DNA of 64,000 nucleotides from CAVQBP01 sp963848195 (GTDB lineage: Bacteria; Bacteroidota; Ignavibacteria; Ignavibacteriales; Ignavibacteriaceae), in contig CAWKCY010000017.1 of the NCBI GenBank assembly GCA_963848195.1, positions 1 to 64,000 of the forward strand. Direction: 5' to 3'. Within the stretch, counting starts at the first letter, position 1. Every line of letters starts with the position of its first letter. The notes under the pieces are model-generated. The model ran no database searches, had not been told where the DNA came from, and saw nothing but the letters and a program-made list of their open reading frames with translations. Below are positions 52,948 through 62,080 of the stretch, piece by piece. The position numbers and the translations under genes are program-made.

Positions 52948-53562
52948 TTAAATGGAGAAAGCTGCTTTAATACCCTCTATTATCATAGCTGTACCAATGA
53001 TGGCAATAATTAATCCCATTATTTTTCCAATTACTGTAATAATGTTATTCCCTACTTTTTTAATAATAACATCACTCAAACTAAAAGCTATATATGTTAG
53101 GAAACACATAACTGCAAAAACAAGAATAACGATTACAATATGAATGAAATCACCTTTGGAAACAAAATTCATAGCAGTTACAATGGTACCCGGTCCCGCT
53201 AAAATTGGAATTGCTATGGGAGATACGGCAATATTTTCATCTATGGTAGTTTCTTTTAAATGTTTCACACTTGATTTTTTTGATTGAAGCATTTCAAAAC
53301 CCACATAAAAAACTAGAGTCCCGCCGGTAATTTTAAAAGCTGGAATAGTTATTCCGAATAATTCAAAAATAAATTTTCCAAGCACGACAAAAACGAATAC
53401 AATAATAAAAGCAATTGTAGTTGCCTTTTTATTAATCTTCTTTTTAGTAATATCATCCGCATCTTGGACCAAAGATGAAAAAATAGGAACATTTGCAATA
53501 GGGTTCATAATTGCAAAGAAACCAGTAAACACAGTTAAGGTAAATGTTATTAGCTCATACAT
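52948..53562 (-). CDS. MarC family (UPF0056) integral membrane protein
   Basis: 204 residues and six predicted membrane spans. Family landmarks are FFAIMNPIANVPIF at the start, FKITGGTLVFYVGFEML, and the AVSPIAIPILAGPGTIVTAM block. Function is unknown; the family was once linked to multiple antibiotic resistance, without confirmation. It stands alone between the oxidoreductase and MocR genes. Confidence 0.92.
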   Translation of the reverse strand: MYELITFTLTVFTGFFAIMNPIANVPIFSSLVQDADDITKKKINKKATTIAFIIVFVFVVLGKFIFELFGITIPAFKITGGTLVFYVGFEMLQSKKSSVKHLKETTIDENIAVSPIAIPILAGPGTIVTAMNFVSKGDFIHIVIVILVFAVMCFLTYIAFSLSDVIIKKVGNNIITVIGKIMGLIIAIIGTAMIIEGIKAAFSI

Positions 53563-53667
53563 AAAATTCTTTTGTTTATTATTTTTCTAATCGGGCAAAA
53601 AGACTTACTGAATCTACTTTTCAAATTTTCTCTTGTATTTTCGCGATGAAGTTAAAAGAAATCCAAT

Positions 53668-55158
53668 TTATCTACTTAATGTTTTGATTGTTTCTTTTAA
53701 GATATTTACCCCCCATTTTATTTTTCCTTTATCAAACGCAGTATAACCCAAAATTAATGCAGGTTTTCTTTTGAATTTAAGAATGCTGTCGGAAAGTGGG
53801 CGGGCAACCAGGTTATTTTCTTTAAGAGCATTGGAAACTTCCTTATCATCTAAATAATCCGGGAGCCAGGCAAGGAGATGCATTCCTGAAACCGCAGGAC
53901 TTATGGTAATCAAATCGCCGAGTTCTTTTTTTATTTCATTAATAAAGAATTCCTGTCTTTCCTTATACAAAATTCTCATCTTTCTTATATGACTTGTAAA
54001 GTAGCCCTTTTTCATAAATTCGGCAGTTACGAGCTGCTCTATAACAGGGCTCTGCCTATCAATTATTGCTCTTTCTACAGCAAAAGAATCTACAAGATCA
54101 ACTGATGGAAGAACAAGATATCCCAGCCGCAATCCGGGAAAAAGAACTTTACTGAAAGTACCTATGTAAATAACCCTGCCATATTTATCCATTCCCTGGA
54201 GCGATGGAAGAGGATTTCCCGAATAACGGAATTCACCGTCGTAATCATCTTCAATGATCCATATATTCTTTTCTCCACCAAACTCAAGCAATTTTAATCT
54301 TCTGGAAATGCTCAATGTTGATCCGAGAGGATATTGATGGGATGGAGTTGTGTAAATAATATTTGCCTCCGGAAAATTTTTAATTGCATAATCAACCTGG
54401 AGCCCTTCGTCATCAACAGGAATAGGAATGATATTTACTTTTGCCGACCGAATCGCATCTCTCGCTCCAAAATAAAAAGGGTCTTCAAGTAAAACATTGT
54501 CCTTCTCTTTCAAAAAAACCCTGCCGATTAAATATAGTCCTTGTTGAGAACCGTTAACAATAAATATTTGTTCAGGGGTGCAGTTGACAGCTCTATAAGC
54601 ATGAAGATATTTAGCTATCTCTTCTTTTAAAGCCTTATAGCCGTTTCCATCTATTTTGCTTAATTGATGTATGGAGAAGCGGTGCATTGTCTCATTAAAT
54701 ATTTTTGACCATATATCAAATGGAAAATCTTCTACCGAGGGTATTCCGTGTTGAAAAGGAATTATATTATTTTCAGGCATAACACTCTGGGAGAGTGAAC
54801 GAGATGTTGATTTTCTATTTAAATTTATATTAGACAATGTGTTTTGGGAACTTGCTGGCTTTCTCTTTATGTTTAATAGCTTGTCTGGAATGTCATCTGT
54901 TACATAAGTTCCTGCACCTGCTTTTCCCTTTATATATCCTTCAGCAATTAGTTGTTCAAATGCAAGAATAACTGTGTTTCTGGATACCTTAAATTCTTTT
55001 GCAATTGTACGTGTCCCGGGCAGCTTTAATCCACCTTTTAACTGTCCCAATAAAATAGATTCTCTTATTATACTGTATAACTGTTTGTATATAGGTACTG
55101 TTGATGAATTATCAAGTCGAATAATTACAAAAGGGATTTCTTCTATTTCTTTAGACAT
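53668..55158 (-). CDS. MocR/PdxR-type GntR regulator fused to an aminotransferase domain
   Basis: 496 residues. The N-terminal GntR winged helix (~15-85) shows PIYKQLYSIIRESILLGQLKGGLKLPGTRTIAKEF and VSRNTVILAFEQLIAEGYI. The C-terminal fold-type I aminotransferase domain (~135-490) shows IVNGSQQGLYLIGRVF, YTTPSHQYPLGSTLS, WIIEDDYDGEFRYSG and the PLP lysine in GTFSKVLFPGLRLGYL. MocR regulators sense PLP or amino-acid adducts and usually control an adjacent or divergent gene. The divergent neighbour here is a membrane protein. Confidence 0.92.
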   Translation of the reverse strand: MSKEIEEIPFVIIRLDNSSTVPIYKQLYSIIRESILLGQLKGGLKLPGTRTIAKEFKVSRNTVILAFEQLIAEGYIKGKAGAGTYVTDDIPDKLLNIKRKPASSQNTLSNINLNRKSTSRSLSQSVMPENNIIPFQHGIPSVEDFPFDIWSKIFNETMHRFSIHQLSKIDGNGYKALKEEIAKYLHAYRAVNCTPEQIFIVNGSQQGLYLIGRVFLKEKDNVLLEDPFYFGARDAIRSAKVNIIPIPVDDEGLQVDYAIKNFPEANIIYTTPSHQYPLGSTLSISRRLKLLEFGGEKNIWIIEDDYDGEFRYSGNPLPSLQGMDKYGRVIYIGTFSKVLFPGLRLGYLVLPSVDLVDSFAVERAIIDRQSPVIEQLVTAEFMKKGYFTSHIRKMRILYKERQEFFINEIKKELGDLITISPAVSGMHLLAWLPDYLDDKEVSNALKENNLVARPLSDSILKFKRKPALILGYTAFDKGKIKWGVNILKETIKTLSR

Positions 55159-55186
55159 AACTTATTCTTAAATCATTGATATAGAT

Positions 55187-55218
55187 AACTGGTACTATAA
55201 TTTTAATAATAGTGGTTC
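55187..55218 (-). promoter_or_regulatory. Putative MocR operator (direct repeat)
   Basis: On the minus strand, GAACCACTAT and AGTACCAGTTAT form a direct repeat (ACCASTWAT-like, about 22 bp apart) 30-60 bp upstream of the MocR start. Directly repeated half-sites are the usual MocR/GntR target. It lies in the divergent promoter region. Confidence 0.4.
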
Positions 55219-55414
55219 TTTTTCAATGTAAGAGGATTCGATAAATTATTTTATTGAATTTTTATTATTAAAAGAAAGTCAGACATAGAGATAATATAGC
55301 ATATATATTTATTTATTGAAAATTCAAACAAGGTTTTCTAAGCTTTAAGAAATAACATCGACTAAAAGAATTTCTGAAAAATCACTGATAAAAATTATTA
55401 CAAAGTGTAAAATT

Positions 55415-56197
55415 ATGAGAATTCAAATTGGTCGTCATATTTATGGGCTAGGCGCTGTCGCCTTTGGAGTTATAACTTTGATCGGGCAGCAGATTAGCTC
55501 GCTTGGTAACATTTCACACCCGGCAATTCTGGTATACGCTGCCGGCATTATTGAGCTTATCGGGGGCATAGCAATACAGTGGAAGAGAACTGTGAGGTTC
55601 GGAGCCATTACAATTGGCGCTTTTTTTCTAATTTTTACACTTTTCCTAATACCGCCAATCTTTGAAATGCCTTTGGCTTATTTTAACTGGGGTAACTTTT
55701 TTGAGGAATTTTCCATTGTACTTGGAAGTGTGTTTGTTCTTGCATCCACCATGCAAATCGATCAGGAAAGAGCTGCAAAGATAGCAAGAGCTGCGTATGG
55801 ATGCTATGGGATATGTGTTATTTCATATTCGCTGTATCAGCTCTTTTATCTTCAGTATACGGCAGGTTTAGTTCCGAAGTGGATTCCACCGGGCCAAATG
55901 TTCTGGGCAGTAACTACTACTATTGCATTTGCTATGGCAGCATTTGCTATACTCACCGGACGTAAAGCTCTTTTAGCATCCAGATTACTCACGACAATGT
56001 TCATTGGCTTCGGTCTGTTAGTTTGGATGCCGCTATGTATAATGGATCCTCATGAATTGACAAACTGGGTCAGAAATGCCACGAATCTTATAGTAGCCGG
56101 CACCGCCTGGATCGTTGCAGATTTCCTTTCCTATGCAAAAGTAACTCCGCTAATATGGCCCTTTAGTTTCATATCTCTAAGAGAAAAGAAAGTATAG
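55415..56197 (+). CDS. Polytopic membrane protein, DoxX-like, unknown function
   Basis: 260 residues with about seven hydrophobic spans. The first four (GLGAVAFGVITLIGQQ, ILVYAAGIIELIGGIAIQW, FGAITIGAFFLIFTLF and EFSIVLGSVFVLAST) resemble the DoxX/DUF4267-type bundle. The later half adds three more. No catalytic residues are obvious. It is divergent from the MocR gene and may be its target. The stop lies 15 bp from the convergent M1 peptidase stop. Confidence 0.7.
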   Translation: MRIQIGRHIYGLGAVAFGVITLIGQQISSLGNISHPAILVYAAGIIELIGGIAIQWKRTVRFGAITIGAFFLIFTLFLIPPIFEMPLAYFNWGNFFEEFSIVLGSVFVLASTMQIDQERAAKIARAAYGCYGICVISYSLYQLFYLQYTAGLVPKWIPPGQMFWAVTTTIAFAMAAFAILTGRKALLASRLLTTMFIGFGLLVWMPLCIMDPHELTNWVRNATNLIVAGTAWIVADFLSYAKVTPLIWPFSFISLREKKV

Positions 56198-56212
56198 CGG
56201 TATTAGCTTTTA

Positions 56213-58189
56213 CTATTTACCATTAGGCCAATCATTATTTTTCCTATCTACATCTGGTAATTGATTCTCAGGATCCAGTACTACTTTGTCAATTTTCGTA
56301 GTAGAAGCATATTTATATGTCCAGCTGCCGCCTCGTTGCCATATTTCTACCGGCAATTGAACCTTCTCCGTTTGTCCATTATCCTGAATAATTTTAAGTA
56401 TGACCGGCATAATCATTTTCCCCTTGTTATTAATTGTGATCAATGCGCCTTTGGATGGGTCGTTGTCAACATATGTTACACTGGATATTGTTTGATCCAG
56501 TTTCCAGGTAGTAAAAAACCATTCCTTCCAGAACCAGTTTAAATCTTCCCCCACAGCATTATTTATGCAATGAAAAAAGTCGTAAGGTGTGGGATGTTTA
56601 AATGCCCAGACTTCGGTGTATTTTCTAAAAGCGAAATCAAAGCGCTCTTTACCAACAACCACTGTGCGGAGCAAATTTAGTCCGTATGCTGTTTTCCCAT
56701 AAAACTGATAATGCTGTTCGGTATTCATTGCATCAGATACTATCATCAGAGGATCTTTATACTGCATAAACTGGTTATAATCACGGGAGCCGAAAAATTC
56801 TTTTTTATAATATGCAGGATCGGTTTGATATTCTCCCTTATTAAAAATATCGTTGGCAATATAATTTATATAGGTATTAAAACCTTCATCCTGCCACATA
56901 TATCTCCGTTCATTAGAGCCAACTATCATCGGATACCAGTTGTGCCCGATTTCGTGTGATATTAGGAACCATAAACGGGCTTTCTTCTCTTTGTAACTAT
57001 TGAATATCATTCCGGGATATTCCATTCCACTAGTTATGCCTGCACTGCTGACAGCAGCATTCCAGGGATATTCAAAACAATATTTCGAATATATTTCAAT
57101 ACTGGCTTTTAAATATTCTGTTGATCTTGTCCATGCTGTATCACCTGCGCTTTCAATTGGATAGCAGGACATGGCAATGGCATTACGGCCGGAGGGCAAA
57201 TTAATCTTTGCCGCATCCCATATCAATCCTTTTGATGCAGCAAATGCTATATCCCTTGTATTATTCATAGTAAAATGCCATGTCAGGTTTCCTTTGGATG
57301 TTGGGCGCATAGAAGGCTTACCTGCTTCACCGGCACCAATAATATTAATTGTTTTATCGCTTTTTGCAGCATCTGAAAGTCTTCTTATTTCTTCTGCTGT
57401 TAAAACATCTGCAGCATTTTGCAGGTCGCCTGAACCATACACAATCATCTCTGCCGGTGCGGTAATGTAATAATCATAATTTCCATAGTCGCAATAAAAT
57501 TCGCCAAGACCCATATATGGAAGAGTGTTCCATCCTTCAACATCATCATATACACACATTCGCGGATACCATTGTCCTATCTGATAAATAACACCCTCTT
57601 TAGTATAAAGTCTTCCAAACCTGCCAGCCCCATCAAGCGGTATTACAAAGTTGAAATTTATCTTTATGGTGATCATATCACCGTTGGGGTGCAATGCCTC
57701 GTTTAATTTGATCTGCATTCTGGTATCCGTAATAATCGGTTCTACTGAATAAGATTTTCCACTATGTGTTACCGTAACATCTTTAATGCGATAACCGCCA
57801 TTTGTCTTTCCTAATACACCAAAGTAATCGCCCGGATAATGGGTTGCGGCGGCAGCTCTTGAAGTTGGTTCAAAAATGTTCTGATCCAGCTGAAGCCATA
57901 AATAATACAGTTGATCAGGACTGTTATTCGTATATGAAATCGTTTCATTACCGGTAATAGAAGTATCTTTTTCACTAAGAGTAGCATGTATGAGATAGCT
58001 GGAAATGTTTTGCCAATACTTAGGACCGGGAGAGCCGTTTGCCGAACGATATTCGTTCCCTGAAGTTGGATTAAATGTCGGTAAATAGAAATCCAGAGGA
58101 TTATAGAGGGAATCTCCATTCTCCACGTTCTGGGAAAATAAAATACCGGTGTTTAAAAATGTTATGCAGAGTATAAAGAATTTTTTCAT
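56213..58189 (-). CDS. M1 family (aminopeptidase N-like) metallopeptidase, exported
   Basis: 658 residues with signal peptide (ending GILFSQ). Zinc site HEIGHNWYP at 412-416 and following, with the third ligand glutamate about residue 435 (MWQDEGFNTY): H-E-x-x-H-x18-E. The exopeptidase loop reads GMEYPGM (~388-394) in place of GAMEN, typical of bacterial M1 homologues of this group. An N-terminal beta-domain (~50-250) precedes it. It cleaves N-terminal residues of peptides in the periplasm or outside the cell. There is no sorting domain. Monocistronic. Confidence 0.92.
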   Translation of the reverse strand: MKKFFILCITFLNTGILFSQNVENGDSLYNPLDFYLPTFNPTSGNEYRSANGSPGPKYWQNISSYLIHATLSEKDTSITGNETISYTNNSPDQLYYLWLQLDQNIFEPTSRAAAATHYPGDYFGVLGKTNGGYRIKDVTVTHSGKSYSVEPIITDTRMQIKLNEALHPNGDMITIKINFNFVIPLDGAGRFGRLYTKEGVIYQIGQWYPRMCVYDDVEGWNTLPYMGLGEFYCDYGNYDYYITAPAEMIVYGSGDLQNAADVLTAEEIRRLSDAAKSDKTINIIGAGEAGKPSMRPTSKGNLTWHFTMNNTRDIAFAASKGLIWDAAKINLPSGRNAIAMSCYPIESAGDTAWTRSTEYLKASIEIYSKYCFEYPWNAAVSSAGITSGMEYPGMIFNSYKEKKARLWFLISHEIGHNWYPMIVGSNERRYMWQDEGFNTYINYIANDIFNKGEYQTDPAYYKKEFFGSRDYNQFMQYKDPLMIVSDAMNTEQHYQFYGKTAYGLNLLRTVVVGKERFDFAFRKYTEVWAFKHPTPYDFFHCINNAVGEDLNWFWKEWFFTTWKLDQTISSVTYVDNDPSKGALITINNKGKMIMPVILKIIQDNGQTEKVQLPVEIWQRGGSWTYKYASTTKIDKVVLDPENQLPDVDRKNNDWPNGK

Positions 58190-58263
58190 AATATTGATTT
58201 TTTTAGTACATCTTTTTTTATTAACCCCGGGATTAATGTTTACCCGCTTTTATTAATGACACT

Positions 58264-59307
58264 TTATTTTATAATCAACCTTCTAGTAGATTTTCTTATT
58301 ATTAATTCAGTATCCAGAACAATCCTTTCGATAGGAATTAAATTTGACGATTCAATATTGTTTATTAATATTTCAGCAGCTTTTTGACCAATTTCTCTTT
58401 TGGGTGCTTTGATTGTCGTAAGAGGTACAGAATACAATTCTGCATAATGAATATCATCATTCCCAATTATGGAAATATCTTTAGGAACTTTTATGTTTAG
58501 GTCTCTGAGGGCAGTCATAACAGCGAGAGCTTGTAAATCGTTAAAGCATACAATAGCAGTCGGATAATTATTTCGTTTCTTTCCTGTAAAATATTTTATT
58601 GTCTTTTCATAACTCAATTTATTATTAGACCCAATAGGAATAATCATTTCTTCATTAAAAACCAAATTGTTTTCAATAATCGAATTGCGGAATCCATCAA
58701 TCCGCTCTTTGGTATGAGACGATTCCGGAGGACCTGCAAAATGGACAATTCTTTTATGGCGGTTTCTTATTAAATATTCCACTGCTTTCTTGATTGCCCT
58801 TATATTGTCTATCTCTACAACATTTGCCGTTATGCCTTTTACATCTGCCAATAAAACGAAAGGATAATTTAACATCTTCAACTTGAAAAGATGTTCAATT
58901 TCTGAACTGCCTTCCACCATCGGTGCTATTATTGCACCTCTTATATCTTTTGCTGAAAATAAGTTTGTAAATTTCTTTTCATTTTCAAGATCATAGTCAG
59001 AACTTGCTATTATTAAGGAATAACCTCTTGAACCGGCATATTCTTTTGCACCTTCTGCAATAGTAGTAAAAAAAGGATAATTCAGCTCTTTAAGTATAAT
59101 ACCGATGCTTTTCTCAACTGTTTTGTGTCTCAGATTTCTAGCCACCCCCTTGGGACGATAATTTAGAGCTTTCATTATTTGCAAAATGTTGTCTCTGGTA
59201 GATGACTTTACATAATTTTTTTCATTTAATACCGCAGAGACAGTTCCTTTTGAAACTCCCGCCCTTTTTGCAATCTCTCCTATTGTTATTTCTTTTACCT
59301 TGCTCAT
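58264..59307 (-). CDS. LacI family transcriptional regulator
   Basis: 347 residues from ATG 59307 (MSKVKEITIGEIAKR); an in-frame ATG at 59331 adds eight residues. The N-terminal HTH reads ITIGEIAKRAGVSKGTVSAVLNEKNYVKSSTRDNI, with hinge helix NYRPKGVARNLR. The C-terminal periplasmic-binding-like ligand domain has GIILKELNYPFFTTIAEG and ISIIGNDDIHYAELYSVPLTTI. LacI proteins repress sugar or nucleoside genes; no sugar operon is adjacent, so the regulon is probably elsewhere. No strong ribosome-binding site. Confidence 0.92.
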   Translation of the reverse strand: MSKVKEITIGEIAKRAGVSKGTVSAVLNEKNYVKSSTRDNILQIMKALNYRPKGVARNLRHKTVEKSIGIILKELNYPFFTTIAEGAKEYAGSRGYSLIIASSDYDLENEKKFTNLFSAKDIRGAIIAPMVEGSSEIEHLFKLKMLNYPFVLLADVKGITANVVEIDNIRAIKKAVEYLIRNRHKRIVHFAGPPESSHTKERIDGFRNSIIENNLVFNEEMIIPIGSNNKLSYEKTIKYFTGKKRNNYPTAIVCFNDLQALAVMTALRDLNIKVPKDISIIGNDDIHYAELYSVPLTTIKAPKREIGQKAAEILINNIESSNLIPIERIVLDTELIIRKSTRRLIIK

Positions 59308-59565
59308 GTGTACGAACATCAAAAAATACAAAAGTTCAATTTTTTTATCCTGATTTTCTCAATAAAGTATAATGATTTGACAGAAAGGATAATCTTTTCA
59401 TAGTTGGAATATGGATAATATTATATCGAAATTCAAATTCATCAAAATGGATACAATAGAAATTTTAACAAATTATTTTGCTCATATCAGCATCATAGCT
59501 GTACCATCATCTATTTTAAAACCTCTAAATTGCCAAGTGCGGGATCGCTGTTCTCTTAAAATGTT

Positions 59566-60195
59566 TTATACGGTTGTTTCTAGTATCTGCTGATGTAGCC
59601 ATTTTTTAGAAAACATAATTTTTATTGTAATTCCCAAATACCACAAACCAATAAATGGACCAAAATCAATATATTTTTCATATGGAGGATTTGGGAAAGA
59701 GATTACATTGGTAATTATCATTAAAAGTGAGATTAGTAATCCAGAGATTGAAAAAATTTTCCCCAATTTAGGATGCTGAAAAATACTTATCGCGAATAGA
59801 AATGTTCCTAAAAATATATAAACATCCCAAGCAACATCTAATCCGTAATGGATATGATTTAATGAATTCCAAATCCATTTGCTAGATTCTTCAATTAGAT
59901 TTGGTTTTGATGATTTAATTGCAAGTTGAACTAAAAACATTTGAGTCAGTAGAGCACCAGCAATAATGTTTGAGAATAATGCAATTTTTGGGGCAATGGT
60001 TTTCTTATGAATTTGAATAAAATAATATAAACCAACAGAAGCTAAACTTAGTAAAATTCCCATTGAAGAAGCTAGAATGACTCCCAAAATTAAATTTGAA
60101 ATAAACTGTAACAGTGGATAAATAATACTAACAAATAAACCACAAATAATTCCAATATTAATCCAATTTAAAATCTCACTGTTATCTTTATTCAT
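59566..60195 (-). CDS. Polytopic membrane protein of unknown function
   Basis: 209 residues from ATG 60195, chosen because GGAG lies six bases upstream; an in-frame ATG at 60207 is less supported. About six membrane spans are evident (GIICGLFVSIIYPLLQF, LGVILASSMGILLSLASVGLYYFI, ALFSNIIAGALLTQMFLVQ, VYIFLGTFLFAISIF, ISGLLISLLMIITNVIS and FIGLWYLGITIKIMF). It is 18 nt downstream of the winged-helix regulator gene and probably controlled by it. The family is not recognised. Confidence 0.75.
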   Translation of the reverse strand: MNKDNSEILNWINIGIICGLFVSIIYPLLQFISNLILGVILASSMGILLSLASVGLYYFIQIHKKTIAPKIALFSNIIAGALLTQMFLVQLAIKSSKPNLIEESSKWIWNSLNHIHYGLDVAWDVYIFLGTFLFAISIFQHPKLGKIFSISGLLISLLMIITNVISFPNPPYEKYIDFGPFIGLWYLGITIKIMFSKKWLHQQILETTV

Positions 60196-60213
60196 AATTA
60201 TCTCCATTACTTT

Positions 60214-60519
60214 TTAATGGTAGTCATGATAGAGGTGCCTGTTATAGACATTGTGATCAGCTTTGAATATGGGTCTTATAACATTATGATAAAGGGAATT
60301 TGAACGGTTGATAGTAAAATAATATGCTTTACCGGCAACCTGTCTATTGACTATTTTTAATGCTTCTAGATTGTCCAGAGCTTTTAATGCTGAACGGTGG
60401 GTAATTCCTGTTAACCGGGCTATTTCTCTGCCAGTAATGCCCACTTTACGTAAGTCTAATTCACGAAGTACTGCTATTATTGAAGTGAATAAATGTTCTA
60501 AAATTCTGTTTACAATCAT
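60214..60519 (-). CDS. Winged-helix transcriptional regulator
   Basis: 101 residues. VLRELDLRKVGITGREIARLTGITHRSALKALDNLEALKIV is a winged helix-turn-helix, with a YFTI wing. Close to ArsR/MarR-type regulators that govern small operons; no sensor domain is present. The downstream membrane protein gene is 18 nt away. Two operator-like repeats lie just upstream of its start, so autoregulation is likely. Confidence 0.82.
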   Translation of the reverse strand: MIVNRILEHLFTSIIAVLRELDLRKVGITGREIARLTGITHRSALKALDNLEALKIVNRQVAGKAYYFTINRSNSLYHNVIRPIFKADHNVYNRHLYHDYH

Positions 60520-60538
60520 AATTTATTTAATAATTTTA

Positions 60539-60575
60539 TGGATACTATTGTAGCCGCATGGATACTTTTGTAGCC
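60539..60575 (-). promoter_or_regulatory. Two 17-bp operator-like repeats upstream of the winged-helix gene
   Basis: TGGATACTATTGTAGCC (60539-60555) and TGGATACTTTTGTAGCC (60559-60575) repeat with a 20-bp period, two helical turns, and differ at one base. Each is also an imperfect palindrome (GGMTAC-N4-GTAKCC). They lie 20-56 bp upstream of the start codon at 60519. Confidence 0.65.
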
Positions 60576-60585
60576 ACAAAGATAG

Positions 60586-60812
60586 GAATAAATTAAAAGA
60601 TTGCAATAGAAATATTGAAAGATTAGATTGGAAAGATTAAAAAATTACACCGGAGCCGGACCTTTTCCTATAATTCTTAAAGTCTCTTCAAGAATTGCTC
60701 TTTTAACTTGTTGACCGCTTGAAAAAGCTACCCGGCGTTGAAATTGATCATCCCAATAATACAAGGAAAAGGATACTGGGAAACACAAGCAACATTCTTG
60801 CTTAGAATAATT
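60586..60812 (-). pseudogene. Low-complexity tract and a startless open frame (possible remnant)
   Basis: 60586-60644 is an AAAGATTGNAA-type tract like 28814-28850. Between about 60645 and 60812 the minus strand, in the same frame as the small gene upstream but after its stop, is open for 56 codons. It reads YYWDDQFQRRVAFSSGQQ, then VKRAILEETLRIIGKGPAPV. The RRVxFSSGQxxKRAIxE pattern recalls Cas7-like proteins, but the match is short and there is no CRISPR locus. Low confidence. Confidence 0.25.
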
Positions 60813-61028
60813 TTAATCCGGCAGTTCTTCGCATAAAAAACCATAACTCTTAATCTTGTTTACTACATCATTTGATCGGATATTATCACCAATTACTCTA
60901 ACAACTTTATCCCTATCGTCGAGATCTATGGTGAACTCATCAATCCTGTAGTATCCTTTCAGCCTATTTTTAACTGTTCTAAAATCATATCTGTTGTTTA
61001 TATCAGTTTTTAATATTAACATCTCCAT
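60813..61028 (-). CDS. Small HMA-like (ferredoxin-fold) protein without a CxxC motif
   Basis: 71 residues. ILKTDINNRYDFRTVKNRL, IDEFTIDLDDRDKVVRVIG and VVNKIKSYGFLCEELPD give the beta-alpha-beta-beta-alpha-beta pattern of heavy-metal-associated domains, but the metal-binding CxxC is missing and only one cysteine is present. Such proteins are common and uncharacterised in Bacteroidota. AGAGG six bases upstream supports the start. No partner gene is adjacent. Confidence 0.7.
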   Translation of the reverse strand: MEMLILKTDINNRYDFRTVKNRLKGYYRIDEFTIDLDDRDKVVRVIGDNIRSNDVVNKIKSYGFLCEELPD

Positions 61029-61185
61029 TTCATACCTCTTTAACTAAATTTAAATCAAATTTAATTTTGTACTTCAATATTGTATTGTAAATTTTAGACA
61101 TCTCCTTTTTTCAAACTATAAATCGCATAATTCTAATAGTATTGAGGGTGACCAAGAAGTTGGTCCCCTCAACTATTATTTAATT

Positions 61186-61800
61186 CTAGTTTGGTATTGA
61201 GAAAGCATAGGAGACGCCGCCGCCGAAGCTAACGGAATTGAATTCCCGGCTGTCTATCCCGGGTTCACCTTCTTTCTTAAAACCATGACTATATTCTCCG
61301 CGAACATTTACTGCAAAGGCTGAATTGATTTGAAAGTTTACACCTAAGATTCCTCCCAATGCAAAGTTTGTTGATTTTTGATCATATCCGTTTGTTTTAA
61401 CAGTATTACCATCAAGCTGCAATAGATAATTCAAAGCGCCGGCAGAAATACCTGCATAAGGCTGTACTAAATCTGAATTAAGCAGTTCACCGAAATTATA
61501 TGTCGCACCAATAAGAACCGGTATTTGAACCAATTTCAGTTTATCAACTGCATTATAATTTGTCCATCCATATCCGGATTCTGCAAAAAGAGTAACACCC
61601 TGACCAACTCCGTAAGCAATGGTACCTCCGAAGTACGGTCCGGCCTGAGTGTCATTTGAATTTGTTCCAACCAACGAAAGACCGCTTGAAACTGCTTCAA
61701 TTTTTACATTATTCTCAGGGGTCACTTGAGCCTGGTTAGTAGTGATACTGAAAATGAATATTATTAGTATCATTAACGAAAGGTTTATCAGCTTTTTCAT
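61186..61800 (-). CDS. Outer-membrane beta-barrel protein (OmpA/porin-like)
   Basis: 204 residues. Signal peptide LSLMILIIFIFSITTNQAQ, then alternating barrel strands: GPYFGGTIAYGVGQGVTLFAESGYGW, IPVLIGATYNF, VQPYAGISAGALNYL, FALGGILGVNFQ, FAVNVRGEYSHGF and SFGGGVSYAFSIPN at the end. This is the eight-strand outer-membrane beta-barrel plan. GGAAGAA upstream supports the start. Function is unknown. Confidence 0.85.
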   Translation of the reverse strand: MKKLINLSLMILIIFIFSITTNQAQVTPENNVKIEAVSSGLSLVGTNSNDTQAGPYFGGTIAYGVGQGVTLFAESGYGWTNYNAVDKLKLVQIPVLIGATYNFGELLNSDLVQPYAGISAGALNYLLQLDGNTVKTNGYDQKSTNFALGGILGVNFQINSAFAVNVRGEYSHGFKKEGEPGIDSREFNSVSFGGGVSYAFSIPN

Positions 61801-62080
61801 TTTATTATTCTTCCTTATTTATTTTCATTATGTTATTTAGTGTTTATTATTATATATAGGATATCCTGCTATATTCTATAACGAACAAGCTCAATTAATA
61901 TTTTAAAATCGATTATAAAAATTTTTAGTACATTCTATTTGGGTTTCTTCCATTTCCATTTTCCTTTTTGATCCGATTTTCGTTTATCACCCATATGACA
62001 ATTGAGATTTAAATTTTGGGACACATCTTTATATAAAAAAAATCACATTTCACTCTCGCAAAATGCTGGTTTTAATCGCA
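61801..62080. other. Intergenic region with a possible 19-residue microprotein
   Basis: A minus-strand frame (61935-61994) reads MGDKRKSDQKGKWKWKKPK, very basic, resembling short Lys-rich proteins often annotated in this phylum. No ribosome-binding site is evident, so it is listed only as a possibility. Confidence 0.25.

Noticed and set aside
59411..59593. 60-codon plus-strand frame between LacI and a membrane protein
   Set aside because: No ribosome-binding site or family; it overlaps the membrane protein's 3' end.
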